The notes under the pieces: model-generated
The model's input: only the letters and a program-made list of their open reading frames with translations
What the model was told of the DNA's origin: nothing
Database searches by the model: none
From: Pseudomonadota bacterium
GTDB lineage: Bacteria; Desulfobacterota; Binatia; Binatales; Binataceae
DNA: 64,000 nt
Assembly: GCA_021325025.1 (NCBI GenBank)
Contig: JAJPHZ010000039.1
Span: forward strand, 62,001 to 126,000
Direction: 5' to 3'
Translations under genes and position numbers: made by a program
In this document: positions 52,154 to 61,573 of the stretch, one piece after another
Layout: every line of letters starts with the position of its first letter
Position numbering within the stretch: the first letter of the stretch is position 1

Positions 52154-53074
52154 CTATTTACGCAGCTTATCGAGCGTGGCGCGCGGATGAAAGGTGCGAT
52201 GGACCCGGCGCAGATGGGTGCGCGTCAGATGGGTGTAGATTTGGGTGGTGGAAATGTCGGCATGACCGAGCATCTCCTGCACCGAGCGCAGGTCCGCGCC
52301 GCCCAACAGCAGATGGGTGGCAAAGGAATGGCGCAGTGCGTGCGGATGCATCCGGTCAAGCCCCGGCACCCCCATCGCCCAGTTCCGGAGGTTTTTGAAG
52401 AACGCCTGGCGCGTCATCGGCCGGCCCGCCCGCGCCACGAACAGCACGTTGCTGCGGCGTTCCTTGAGCAACTCCGGTCGGCCGTTTTTCAGATACGCAA
52501 GCAGCGCCCGGCGCGCGCCCGAGCCGAACGGTACCATCCGCTCCTTGCCGCCCTTGCCCAACACCACCACCATCCGTGCTTCCAGGTTGACGGCGCCCAG
52601 CCGCAGGTTGACCAGTTCCGACACGCGCAGCCCGCTGCCGTAGGCCAGCTCCAGCATCGCGCGATCGCGCAATCCGCGCGCCGTGGTGGTGTCGATGGCC
52701 TCGATCAGCGCTTCGATTTGGCTTACGCCCAGCGTATCGGGCAGCGGCCGCGAGGGCGGACGCAGCTTGATAGCGACGGTCGGATCCTGCTCCAGCAGCT
52801 TGCGCTCGAGCAGCTCGCGCACCAGTCCGCGCACGCTGGCCAGATGGCGCCGCTGGGTGGCCGGACTCAGCCCGCGCTCGGCCAGGGTTTCCAGGTAGTC
52901 GAGCAGGGCAGGGGCGTCCAGCGCCGCCGGAGCGATTTTCCGCTCCAGGCAGAAGCGGCTGAAGCCGGCCAGATCGCGGCTATAGGAATCCAGCGAATTG
53001 GCGGCCAGGCCGCGTTCGGCGGCCAGCCGGGCGAGGTGGCGTTCCACCGCATCGTCCCAACCCAGGTCGTTCAA
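52154..53074 (-). CDS. xerD: Tyrosine recombinase XerD/XerC
   Basis: A 306-residue tyrosine recombinase. The N-terminal SAM-like arm (HLARLAAERGLAANSLDSYS region) precedes the catalytic domain: R150 in GSGLRVSE, K near 173-177 (GKGGKER), H245-x-x-R248 (HALRHSF), H271 (GHADIST) and nucleophile Y280 (IYTH). It resolves chromosome dimers at dif during division. The start is TTG 53074 in a TTGA overlap (53071-53074) with the glnD stop. Because it lies in a housekeeping operon and no paired integration signs are visible, a Xer role is much likelier than a phage integrase. XerC versus XerD is a weaker distinction. Confidence 0.9.
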   Translation of the reverse strand: MNDLGWDDAVERHLARLAAERGLAANSLDSYSRDLAGFSRFCLERKIAPAALDAPALLDYLETLAERGLSPATQRRHLASVRGLVRELLERKLLEQDPTVAIKLRPPSRPLPDTLGVSQIEALIEAIDTTTARGLRDRAMLELAYGSGLRVSELVNLRLGAVNLEARMVVVLGKGGKERMVPFGSGARRALLAYLKNGRPELLKERRSNVLFVARAGRPMTRQAFFKNLRNWAMGVPGLDRMHPHALRHSFATHLLLGGADLRSVQEMLGHADISTTQIYTHLTRTHLRRVHRTFHPRATLDKLRK

Positions 53075-55830
53075 CTTGGTTCCTGCTGCACGGTTTGCGC
53101 GGGTGATTCGTCCAGGCGCTCGCGCAAGGTGGTCTCGATCTGGCGCAGCGTTTTGGGGTCGTCGATCTTGCGCCCCTGCGCGTCGCTTACGTAAAAGACG
53201 TCCAGCGCCTGATCGGCGTTGGTCGAAATCCGCGCCAGATGGATCTCCAGTCCCATCTCGGATAGCGCATGGGTAATGGTGAACAGCAGGCCCAGGCGGT
53301 CCTGCGTGAAGACGTCGACCACCGTAAAGCGCTCCGAAGTGCGATTGTCGACCGTCACTTCGGTGGCGACGCGCGACACGAAACGCCGTGCGGCGATCGA
53401 CGCGGGCCGCGAGCGCGCCACCAGCTCCACGATGTCCTGCGTGCCGCCCAGCACGGCGAGCAGGTTGCGCTCCACCCGCTCCCAGCGCTCCTCGTCCATC
53501 GCGATCGCCGCCGCCTCGGCGAGGTGCGAGATGCGGAAGGTGTCCAGCACGATGCCGTCGGAGCGGGTGGTGATGCGCGCGGAGAGGATATTGAGATTGT
53601 TGGCGGTCAGCACGCCGGCGATCTTGGAAAACAGGCCGTGCTGGTCGCGCGTAACGACGACAAATTCGGTGAACTCGCGCTCGGGGAAGTGGCGATGCTG
53701 GCAGACCAGCGCGGTGCCGTCCAGCCGGCGCATCAGGTCGAAATGATAGGGAATGTCCTGGCGCGGCGTGATCAGAAAGTAGCGCTCCGGCATCCGCTCC
53801 AAAAACTCCTCCAACGCGCGCGCACGGCCGGTATCGGCCCCGCTGAGCTGGGTGCGCAGCTCGCTCTTGGTCAGCGCCAGCAGGCGGGCCGGATCGACCG
53901 CCTCGCGGTCGCCCTGCTCCAGGATTTTGAGCGCCTTCATGTAGAGGTCGGACAGCAGCATATCGCGCCAGATGTTGTAAACCTTGGGCGCCACCGCGCG
54001 CATGTCGGCAAAGGTCATCAGGTAGAGTTCCTTAAGCCGCTCGATCGAGCCCGCCGCGCGCGCGAACTCCTTGACCAAATAGTCGTCCTCGATGTCGCGC
54101 TTTTGCGCGATCTCCGACATCATCAGGTGATTGCGCACCAAAAACACCACTGCGTCGACCTGCTCGGGGTCCAGCCCCAGGCGCTGCGCGACCTGCTGCG
54201 CCAGCGCCGCGCCGCGTTCGTGATGGTGATGGCCGTGGCCTTTGCCGATGTCGTGCAGCACCAGGGCCATAAACACCAGCGGCAGCGTGTCGGCCTCGCG
54301 CGCCACCTCGGTCAGCAGCGGGACTGCGGCCTTGAACTCGCCCGCGCGCAGGCGCTCCAGCTCGCGCACCGCGACCAGCGAATGCCGGTCCACGGTATAG
54401 ATGTGGTAGAGGTCGCGCAGCACGCGCGCGTAAAGGTTGCCGAACTCCGGAATCAGCGCGCCCAGCACGCCCGAGCGATGCATCGCCTCCAGCGTCTCGG
54501 CCACCCGCTCGCGCCCGCCCAGGATGCGCATCAAGGCGGCGCCAAAGCGCGGGTCCGAGCGTGCCTTGTCGTCAATCAGATTGAGATGGTCGCGCACGAG
54601 CTGGTAGGTCGAGCCCGACAGCTGCACGCCATGGGCCTGGCAGTCGGCAAAGATGGTGATCAGGTTGAGCGGATCGCGTTTGAACAGGTCGGGGTCGGCC
54701 ACCGCCAGCAGCTTGCGCTGAATCAGCACCCCGGGCCGGATCTGACGGCCGAAGCCGCGCCGGAAGAAGCTGCCCGAGTCCGGCTCCTCGGTGACGCGCG
54801 CAATGAGGCCCTCGGCGAACATCTTGATCGTGCTGGCCTGCTGATAGTAGGCGCGCATGAGCGCCGCGCTGGCGCTCTGCCCGTCACTGGAGCTGAAGCC
54901 CAGGCGCGGCGCCAGATCCTCCTGGTATTCGAAGGTGAGCTGATCGAAATGGCGTCCGGACAGGAAATGCAGCGAGTTGCGCACGCGCCACAAGAAGTCG
55001 CGGGCGCGCGCTACCTCGTCCATCTCGGGCTGCGTGATGATGGCTTTGTGCACCAGTTCCTGCAGCGAGCCGACCTTGTACTTGACCTTGGCCAGCCACA
55101 GCGCGGTATGCAAGTCGCGCAGCCCGCCTTCGCCCTCCTTTAACTGGGGCTCCAGCAGATAGACCGAATCGCCGTAAGCGGCATGGCGCTTGCGGCTTTC
55201 CTCCAGCTTGGCCTTGAAGAATTTGGCCTGATTGCGGTTGAGCACACCCGTGGTCAGGGCCTTCTCCAGCTCCGCCCACAGCTCGGAATCGCCGACCAGG
55301 AAGCGGCTGTCCAGGATGGCGGTCTTTTCCTTGAGGTCGCCATCCGCCATCCGCACGCATTCCTTGACGTTGCGTACCGCGTGGCCGACCGTCATTCCGG
55401 CGTCCCACAACGCGTGCAGGATGATCTCGGCGATAATCTCCAGGTAGGGGCCCGGCTTCCAGTCGTGGAGAAAGAGCAGGTCGATGTCCGAGTAGGGATT
55501 GAGTTCGCCGCGCCCGTAGCCGCCGCGGGCGACTACCGCCAGGCGTTGATTGAGCCTGGGGAAGCGGCGATCGTGCTCGGCGGCGGCGTAGACGTACAGC
55601 GCGCGCATCACGTGGTCGACCGCTGCGGTCAACTCGTGCACGATTTCGCCGCCGCTGGCGCCAGCGAAATGACGCTCCTTAAGCACGCGGCGCGTGGCGT
55701 CGAGATAGTCGCGCACGACCTGGCCGGGCTTGCGCGTCTGCTGCAAATCGCGCAGCAATCCTGCCTCCTCGGCCGCAAGTCCGAGCGGCACGGCAATGGT
55801 CGTCGGGTCGTGCTCGTCGGAGATGCTCAC
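53071..55830 (-). CDS. glnD: Bifunctional [PII] uridylyltransferase/uridylyl-removing enzyme GlnD
   Basis: A 919-residue GlnD. The nucleotidyltransferase domain carries GGYGRGELNPYSDIDLLFL (GG...DxD); the HD domain has HDIGKGHGHHHHERG, and two C-terminal ACT domains end the protein (VVVTRDQHGLFSKIAGVL and VDVFTQDRLGLLFTI). It adds and removes UMP on PII in response to glutamine. GTG 55830 lies in a GTGA overlap (55827-55830) with the amidase stop. A longer frame to 55959 overlaps the amidase gene and is not supported. PII and glnA are not in the window. Confidence 0.95.
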   Translation of the reverse strand: MSISDEHDPTTIAVPLGLAAEEAGLLRDLQQTRKPGQVVRDYLDATRRVLKERHFAGASGGEIVHELTAAVDHVMRALYVYAAAEHDRRFPRLNQRLAVVARGGYGRGELNPYSDIDLLFLHDWKPGPYLEIIAEIILHALWDAGMTVGHAVRNVKECVRMADGDLKEKTAILDSRFLVGDSELWAELEKALTTGVLNRNQAKFFKAKLEESRKRHAAYGDSVYLLEPQLKEGEGGLRDLHTALWLAKVKYKVGSLQELVHKAIITQPEMDEVARARDFLWRVRNSLHFLSGRHFDQLTFEYQEDLAPRLGFSSSDGQSASAALMRAYYQQASTIKMFAEGLIARVTEEPDSGSFFRRGFGRQIRPGVLIQRKLLAVADPDLFKRDPLNLITIFADCQAHGVQLSGSTYQLVRDHLNLIDDKARSDPRFGAALMRILGGRERVAETLEAMHRSGVLGALIPEFGNLYARVLRDLYHIYTVDRHSLVAVRELERLRAGEFKAAVPLLTEVAREADTLPLVFMALVLHDIGKGHGHHHHERGAALAQQVAQRLGLDPEQVDAVVFLVRNHLMMSEIAQKRDIEDDYLVKEFARAAGSIERLKELYLMTFADMRAVAPKVYNIWRDMLLSDLYMKALKILEQGDREAVDPARLLALTKSELRTQLSGADTGRARALEEFLERMPERYFLITPRQDIPYHFDLMRRLDGTALVCQHRHFPEREFTEFVVVTRDQHGLFSKIAGVLTANNLNILSARITTRSDGIVLDTFRISHLAEAAAIAMDEERWERVERNLLAVLGGTQDIVELVARSRPASIAARRFVSRVATEVTVDNRTSERFTVVDVFTQDRLGLLFTITHALSEMGLEIHLARISTNADQALDVFYVSDAQGRKIDDPKTLRQIETTLRERLDESPAQTVQQEPS

Positions 55831-57116
55831 AGGGTTCCCGCGGTTACGTCCTGATTGAGGTAATGCACCACGCTTGCCGCCAAGGCGTTGGCCAGAACCT
55901 GCTGATATTGCGGGTTTGCCAGGCGATGGGCCTGCGCGGGGTTGGACAAAAATCCGCACTCAACCAGCACCGCCGGTATTTTGGGTCCGACCAGCACATA
56001 GAAAGGTCCCCGCTTGGCGCCCAGCGCGGCAAGGCGGTCGCCAAAAGCCGCCCGCAGCGCGTCCACGGTCTGTTCTTCCATCACCTCCGCGAGCAGCGCT
56101 GATTCGGTGGCTTTATACTGTTGGCGGAGATCGCTCAAGATATAGTTGAGGTTGGAGTCGCGCGCCGCCGCTGCATCCCCGGCCGCGTTTTCCATCCTTG
56201 CCAGTCTTATTGTAGCGCGATCGGTGGTGTTGTTCAGGTAGTAGACCTCCACTCCCGCGGTGCGCGGATTGGGGCTCCAGTTGAGATGGATTGACACGAA
56301 CAGCTCCGCGCCGCTGCGATTGGCAATCGCCGTGCGCTGCGCCAGGGTCAGGTATTCGTCGCGCTCGCGGGTCATCACCGGCCTGATTCCGCGCTGCGCC
56401 AGCGCGTCGGCGAGCCGGCGTCCGATCTGCAGCGCCAGATCCTTTTCCAACAATCCGTCGGCCGAGCGGGTGCCGGGATCATGCCCGCCATGGCCCGGAT
56501 CAACCACCACGACCGGAGCGCCCGTGGCCAGCGCCGGTTGCAGTTGGGCGCGGCCGGTGGCCGGCACCGCGATGGCGGGCGGCGCGGTCATATCGACTAA
56601 TGGCGCCGGGGCCACCGGCGCGGCGCGGCGCGCCATCGCCGTTCTTGCCCGCGGTGAGGCAGGCACCGAGTTGAACGCGTCAGCCAGATGCAGCGCCGGC
56701 GCACCGCGCGGCGCCAGCCCGACGATGAGTTGGTTGCGCCTGCGGCCCACCACGTAGTCGCATCCGGTGGTGACGTCGATCTGGATACGGACGCTTTGAT
56801 TGGCGGCGGGGGCGATTCTTACGCTGCCCAGCGGACCGGCTGCGGCATGCAGAAACTCATTGGGTGCCATGTTCAACCGCGTGCCGGGCAGGTCGATCTG
56901 CAGGCGATTGCTCTGCCGGCTGAGCACCCATCGCGGACGTCCGTTGAGCCGGACGTGGACCGTGACAACGTCGCCGCGGCGCTCGATCCATGTGCTGGTG
57001 ATCATGGTGGCACGCGCCGGGAGCACATCCGCCGCCATGGCGAGGACGGTGGACAGAAGAAAGCGGCCAATCAGCGATGGGAAGGAAGCGAGTGCGGCCG
57101 CTCTCTCGCGTTTCAT
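55827..57116 (-). CDS. N-acetylmuramoyl-L-alanine amidase with AMIN domain
   Basis: A 429-residue exported cell-wall amidase. Signal peptide near residues 15-36 (SLIGRFLLSTVLAMAADVLPARA), then an AMIN targeting domain (about 40-135, VHVRLNGRPRWVL...RNQLIVGL), a Pro/Ala linker, and an amidase-3 domain from VVVDPGHGGHDPGT (zinc His) with LLEKDLAL (Glu), SIHLNWSP (His) and ECGFLSNP (catalytic Glu). This layout is AmiC-like and acts in septum splitting. ATG 57116 lies in an ATGA overlap (57113-57116) with mutS, so the two are coupled. Confidence 0.93.
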   Translation of the reverse strand: MKRERAAALASFPSLIGRFLLSTVLAMAADVLPARATMITSTWIERRGDVVTVHVRLNGRPRWVLSRQSNRLQIDLPGTRLNMAPNEFLHAAAGPLGSVRIAPAANQSVRIQIDVTTGCDYVVGRRRNQLIVGLAPRGAPALHLADAFNSVPASPRARTAMARRAAPVAPAPLVDMTAPPAIAVPATGRAQLQPALATGAPVVVVDPGHGGHDPGTRSADGLLEKDLALQIGRRLADALAQRGIRPVMTRERDEYLTLAQRTAIANRSGAELFVSIHLNWSPNPRTAGVEVYYLNNTTDRATIRLARMENAAGDAAAARDSNLNYILSDLRQQYKATESALLAEVMEEQTVDALRAAFGDRLAALGAKRGPFYVLVGPKIPAVLVECGFLSNPAQAHRLANPQYQQVLANALAASVVHYLNQDVTAGTL

Positions 57117-59689
57117 TTGCCGGTTCCGCTGTCCCGCTTTTCCAGCAGCGCGACCAGCCGGGAGAGCGCGTTGAGCGCCTCAATGGGCGTCAGCCGATCG
57201 GGGTTGAGGATCTTCAACTCCTCGAGCACGCGGCGTTCGGCGGGGGTGAACAGGTCGAGCTGACGCGCCTGGGTGCCGGCGCGATTGCGCCCGCGCGCCA
57301 ACCGCGGCATCCCATCGGGGTCCAGTTCGCCCTGTTCGAGATTGTGCAGGATCTCGCGCGCGCGCAGAATGAGGGTTTCGGGCAAACCGGCCAGCTTTGC
57401 CACCTCGATTCCATAGCTGCGGCTGGCCGCGCCTTCCACCACGCGGCGCAGAAAGACCACGTCGCCGCCCCACTCCCGCACCGCCATGCAAAGATTTTTA
57501 ACGCGCGGCCGCTCGCGCGCAAGGTCGGTCAGTTCATGAAAATGGGTGGCGAACAGAATCCGCGCACGGGTGCGGTCATGCAGATATTCGGCCAGCGACC
57601 AGGCGATTGCCAACCCGTCGAAGGTGCTGGTGCCGCGTCCCACCTCATCCAACAGCAGCAGGCTGCGCTCGCCCAGCCCGGCCAGCAGCCGCGCCGTCTC
57701 GCGCATCTCGACCATGAAGGTCGATTCGCCGCGGCGCAAATCGTCGCGCGCGCCGATCCGCGTAAAGATGCGGTCCACCAGCCCCAACGTGGCCTGCGTG
57801 GCCGGAACAAAGCTGCCCGCCTGGGCCATGATCACGATCAGCGCGACTTGGCGCAGATAAGTCGATTTGCCCGCCATGTTGGGTCCCGTGATCAACAGGA
57901 GCTGGCGCGTGTCGGGATCGACTTCGAGGTCGTTGGGAACGAACTCGCCGCGCTTGAGGCTGGCTTCGAGCACCGGATGGCGTCCGTCGGTGATGCTGAG
58001 CGCGGTGCCGTTGTTGATCACCGGCCGGACATAGCCGCGGCGGCGCGCGACCTGCGCCAACGCGACCAGGCAGTCCAGCTCCCCGGCCGCGCGAGCGGTG
58101 CGCGCCAGCACCTGCGCATGGGCCGAAATCGCGCGCAGCAGCTTGCTGAAAAGTTCAGCTTCAAGCTCCTTCAACCCGGATTCGGCGCTTAAGATCTTGC
58201 GCTCCAGCTCCTTGAGTTCGGGCGTGGTAAAGCGCTCGGCACCGACCAGCGTCTGCTTGCGTTCGTAATCCGGCGGAACCCGTTCCAGGTGAGCTTTGGT
58301 GACCTCCAGGTAATAGCCGAAGACCTGGTTGTAGCGGACCTTGAGCGAAGCGATGCCGGTGCGGTCGCGCTCGCGCGCCTCCAGGCGCGAGATGACCGAA
58401 CGTGCGTCCAGCCGCAGCGCCCGTAATTCATCCACCCCCGCATGATAGCCGGGGCGGATCGCGCCGCCGTCGCGCACTGCCATCGGCGGCTCGTCGCTGA
58501 TCGCCGCCGCGATCTGCGCCGCTACTTCGCCAAGCGGGTCCAGTTCGCCGGCGCATCGGCGCAGCTCCGTGCTGCGAAACGCGCCGAAGGCCGCCTTCAA
58601 TTCGCCCACCGCCTCCAGCGCCAGCCGCAGGCGCAGACAATCGCGCGGTCCGGCTTTGAGGCTGGCAATGCGGCCGACCAGCCGCTCAAGGTCGCCGATC
58701 CTGCCCAGGGCGGCGGCAATTGCGCCGCCCAAATCGGCGTCGATCAGCTCCTCGATGGCGTCCTGCCGGCGATGGATCGCGTCGATGTCGAGCAGCGGAT
58801 ACAGCAGCCATGACGCCAGGGTTCGGGCGCCAGCCGCGGTGCGGGTTTCGTCAAGCACCGACAGCAGCGAGCCGGTGCGGGTGCCGTCGCTGGAGACGAC
58901 CAGCTCCAGATGGCAGCGGCTGACCTCATCGACTTGCAGGTACTGGCTGGCCTGGTAGAGCGCGGGAGGCCGCAGATGGGCCAGTTCGGTGCCGAAGGTC
59001 TGCTCAAGGTAGAGCAGCGCGGCGCCGGCGGCCGCCGCAAGCTCCGGGGGCAGTGAAATGGCACCGAAGCGGCGGGCCAACGCCTCGGCGGCGCGCTCCG
59101 GCTCCCAGTAGGAATCGTCCGGACGGGTCAGCGGCAGGCCGGCCAGCCGACCGGCCAGTTCGCCCAGTTGCGGTGCGGCCAGGATTTCGCGCGGCGCCAG
59201 CCGCTTGATTTCCTCGATCAGACTGGCCGGGTTGGCCAGCCGCGCCACCCGAAATTCGCCCGTGGAGACATCGACCGAGGCCAGCGCGAAGCCATCGGCA
59301 GCCGCAAGGACGGCGCTGAGGTAATTCTTCTCGTCGGCGCTCAGCACCAATTCGTCGTTGACCGTGCCCGGCGTAATGATGCGTACGATCTGACGGGGCA
59401 TCAGGCCGCGCGTGGCGGCGGTCGGGGCCTGCTCGCAAATCGCCACCTTGTGCCCGGCCTTGAGCAGCTTGGCGATATAGGGCTGGGCGGAGTGATAAGG
59501 GACCCCGCACAGCGGCGCACCGTCCTTGGAGCGCGAGGTCAGTTGGATGTCCAGGATGCGCGAGGCCACCTCCGCATCCTCGAAGAACATCTCGTAAAAG
59601 TCGCCCAGGCGGAAGAACAGAATCGCGTCGGCAACTTTCTGCTTGATGCTTAAGTATTGGGCGATTAAGCCTGTGGTTTTGACGGCCAC
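57113..59689 (-). CDS. mutS: DNA mismatch repair protein MutS
   Basis: An 858-residue MutS. The N-terminal mismatch-recognition domain has the FFRLGDFYEMFFEDA motif (Phe-x-Glu in FYEMF), then LTSRSKDGAPLCGVPYHS. The ATPase has ITGPNMAGKSTYLRQ (Walker A), STFMVEMRE and LLLDEVGRGTSTFDG (Walker B), and THFHEL. It detects mismatches and recruits MutL, which is not in the window. GTG 59689 puts the family start correctly (MAVKTTGLIAQYLSIK); TTG 59728 with GGAG close by is an alternative. It opens the minus-strand operon running to scpB. Confidence 0.95.
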   Translation of the reverse strand: MAVKTTGLIAQYLSIKQKVADAILFFRLGDFYEMFFEDAEVASRILDIQLTSRSKDGAPLCGVPYHSAQPYIAKLLKAGHKVAICEQAPTAATRGLMPRQIVRIITPGTVNDELVLSADEKNYLSAVLAAADGFALASVDVSTGEFRVARLANPASLIEEIKRLAPREILAAPQLGELAGRLAGLPLTRPDDSYWEPERAAEALARRFGAISLPPELAAAAGAALLYLEQTFGTELAHLRPPALYQASQYLQVDEVSRCHLELVVSSDGTRTGSLLSVLDETRTAAGARTLASWLLYPLLDIDAIHRRQDAIEELIDADLGGAIAAALGRIGDLERLVGRIASLKAGPRDCLRLRLALEAVGELKAAFGAFRSTELRRCAGELDPLGEVAAQIAAAISDEPPMAVRDGGAIRPGYHAGVDELRALRLDARSVISRLEARERDRTGIASLKVRYNQVFGYYLEVTKAHLERVPPDYERKQTLVGAERFTTPELKELERKILSAESGLKELEAELFSKLLRAISAHAQVLARTARAAGELDCLVALAQVARRRGYVRPVINNGTALSITDGRHPVLEASLKRGEFVPNDLEVDPDTRQLLLITGPNMAGKSTYLRQVALIVIMAQAGSFVPATQATLGLVDRIFTRIGARDDLRRGESTFMVEMRETARLLAGLGERSLLLLDEVGRGTSTFDGLAIAWSLAEYLHDRTRARILFATHFHELTDLARERPRVKNLCMAVREWGGDVVFLRRVVEGAASRSYGIEVAKLAGLPETLILRAREILHNLEQGELDPDGMPRLARGRNRAGTQARQLDLFTPAERRVLEELKILNPDRLTPIEALNALSRLVALLEKRDSGTGK

Positions 59690-59883
59690 GTTGGCGGGTA
59701 AGATAACCGGCCCGGCACCGTCGCGCAAAACTCCGGCCCGCTCGCTGCGTTGAGGTCCGCAGCGTTGGCAGATGGCTCAGCTGTCGGCGCGCTCTAACAA
59801 GGTGCGGAAAAAGGATATTTGTGCCCTCATGAAGACACGTGCGTTTCGCACCCTGGATAAAAGATGGCCGCTTTCCTTTGCTT

Positions 59884-59913
59884 CTCTCCCTCTGGGAGAG
59901 ACTAGAGTGAGGG
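59884..59913. repeat. REP-like palindrome
   Basis: CTCTCCC-TCT-GGGAGAG (59884-59900) followed by ACTAGAGTGAGGG. The layout matches the widespread repetitive extragenic unit of proteobacteria, CCCTCTCCC...GGGAGAGGG...GTGAGGG. It lies in the 259-base gap between mutS and the metalloprotease gene. Confidence 0.55.
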
Positions 59914-59950
59914 AGCAGGTTGCGGAAAATCGTTTTTTCCGCAACCTGCT
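59914..59950 (-). terminator. Long hairpin at the end of the metalloprotease gene
   Basis: AGCAGGTTGCGGAAAA (59914-59929), loop TCGTT, and its perfect 16-base complement (59935-59950). It overlaps the stop codon of the minus-strand gene ending at 59949. On the minus strand the first half ends in AAAA and the second begins TTTT, so it may stop transcription or protect the RNA end. Confidence 0.6.
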
Positions 59951-60791
59951 AAAGGCCGGCGCATTGGTAGAGTGCCCGGCGCAGCTTGAAGAAGTGAATC
60001 ATCGCGGTCAGGTAGCTGACCCGGCTGACATTGGCCAGCCGCCCGGGACTCAGGTTAAGATGGTAGCGCGCGTCGATCATGCGATGGATCTCCTTCATCA
60101 GGATGACCCACCGGTCGGCGCGCGATTCGGACTCGCTGGCCGCGATCCGCTGCAAGGTGTCGCGATCGTAGGCGGACAGCGCCACCAGGCAGTCGGCGAA
60201 CAGCTCGCTCTCATCGCTAAGATGGCGCGAGAAGCTGCCCTCGATAAAGGCATTGAAGGTCGAGGTCTCTCCGACCATCGAGCCGTAGATATAGTGTCCC
60301 AACTCATGGCCGAAGGTGGCGGCGACCACCGCCGGCGGATGGGCAGTGTTGAGGAAGATCAAAAACTTGGATTTCTTGCTGACTTCGGCGCGGCAGAAAA
60401 AACCGCGCAGCGCCAACCCCGAGCCGCGCCGGTAAGGTTCGGCACGCACCTCGATTTCACGCGGCCCGAAGACCTCCGCCAGGTAGCGCAGCAGGTCCTC
60501 CTTGTTCCAATTCGACGCCAGCCCGTCGAAGCGGGTGCGGATGTCGCGTTCGACGACGTCGGAGAGTTTTCTGACCAGTGATTGGGCCGGCATCCCCGGC
60601 GCCTGGCAGTAATCGGTGGCCATGACCTTCTTGAGGTCGGCCAGCTTGATCAGCAGTTGTTTGTTGATGGAGGGCAGCGCAATCTGCAACTCGCCCAGCA
60701 TTTTGGCGATCAGCGCGTCGCTGTCGCGGACTTCGATGGCATCCAGGGCCGGTTCAGGGCACGATTTACGTCCTGTGATGGAAGCAGCCAT
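59949..60791 (-). CDS. ImmA/IrrE-like zinc metallopeptidase
   Basis: A 280-residue protein with the zinc motif HELGH (162-166) and a downstream DESELFAD segment (about 193-200) giving the third ligand, as in ImmA/IrrE (DUF955) proteases. No N-terminal helix-turn-helix is visible; the first 130 residues are helical and of unknown type. It could cleave a repressor or other protein under stress, as IrrE does with DdrO. ATG 60791 lacks a clear ribosome site, so an in-frame TTG at 60857 remains possible. The adjoining gap upstream (60792-60961) contains the palindrome GCTACGCGTAGC (60915-60926). It is divergent from mobA. Confidence 0.75.
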   Translation of the reverse strand: MAASITGRKSCPEPALDAIEVRDSDALIAKMLGELQIALPSINKQLLIKLADLKKVMATDYCQAPGMPAQSLVRKLSDVVERDIRTRFDGLASNWNKEDLLRYLAEVFGPREIEVRAEPYRRGSGLALRGFFCRAEVSKKSKFLIFLNTAHPPAVVAATFGHELGHYIYGSMVGETSTFNAFIEGSFSRHLSDESELFADCLVALSAYDRDTLQRIAASESESRADRWVILMKEIHRMIDARYHLNLSPGRLANVSRVSYLTAMIHFFKLRRALYQCAGL

Positions 60792-60961
60792 TCGCCAAGA
60801 GGTTAGCAAATTTGGGGCGCAAGAAAAAAGGCACGCATTGCTAAATCCTGCATGCAAGGAAATTACTCAAGAAACTTCCGTCGGCTTTCCGCTGCTTGTC
60901 CGAACTGGTCTGTCGCTACGCGTAGCTGCTTAAAGCGCTTCGCGCTATAAAATGAGTTACT

Positions 60962-61573
60962 ATGAAGGGTACCGGCCGCAGCGCCATCGTCCTGGCCGGC
61001 GGACGTAGCCTGAGGATGGGTGCCGACAAAGCCGTCTTGCCCTGGGACGGCCTGACCGTGCTGGAGTCGATGGTCGCGCGGCTGGCGCGCGCCTTCCAGG
61101 ACGTGGTTGTAGTCGCCGCACCCAATCAGGAGCTGGCGCGGCTCTCCCCCACAACGCGGGTGATTCGGGACGCCGAGCCCTTCCAGGGCCCGGTCAAGGC
61201 GCTTTATTTGGGGTTGAGCACAATTGGCACCGACGTCGCCTTCGCCTGCGCCTGTGACATGCCCTTCCTCGACGCCGCACTGGCCGCCTGGTTGTGCGAC
61301 GTCAGCGCCGGGCGCGACGCCGCCATGCCGATGGTCGCAGGCCGCCTGCAGGTACTGCATGCTGCCTACCGAACAAGTTGCCTGCGCGTGCTCGACGCGA
61401 TGGTCCAGCGCGGCGAGCGCGCCCTGCATCGGGTCGGATCGGCGCTCGATGCCCGATTGGTCGATGAGGATGAGCTGCGCCGCCACGATCCTGAACTGCT
61501 CAGCTTCTTCAACGTCAACACGCCGCAGGATTACGCGCGCGCCCGGCGCATCGCCGCCGCCACCCGCGCGTAG
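60962..61573 (+). CDS. mobA: Molybdenum cofactor guanylyltransferase MobA
   Basis: A 203-residue nucleotidyltransferase. It begins AIVLAGGRSLRMGADKAVLPWDG, the MobA signature with GGxSxRMGxDK, then DAEPFQGPVKALYLGL near 70-85, CACDMPFLD near 95 and a late FFNVNTPQDY. It links GMP to molybdopterin for bis-MGD enzymes. A TATAAA lies 11 bases before ATG 60962 and a small hairpin precedes it. No other molybdenum genes are seen in the window, so its partner enzymes lie elsewhere. Confidence 0.9.
   Translation: MKGTGRSAIVLAGGRSLRMGADKAVLPWDGLTVLESMVARLARAFQDVVVVAAPNQELARLSPTTRVIRDAEPFQGPVKALYLGLSTIGTDVAFACACDMPFLDAALAAWLCDVSAGRDAAMPMVAGRLQVLHAAYRTSCLRVLDAMVQRGERALHRVGSALDARLVDEDELRRHDPELLSFFNVNTPQDYARARRIAAATRA

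Noticed and set aside
52154-53074. Phage or genomic-island integrase
   Set aside because: The tyrosine recombinase sits inside a housekeeping operon overlapping glnD, with Xer-type length and motifs, and no attachment repeats or phage genes are near.
53269-55143. 624-codon open frame on the plus strand
   Set aside because: Antisense to glnD, which has complete domains and motifs. The antisense translation shows no family features.
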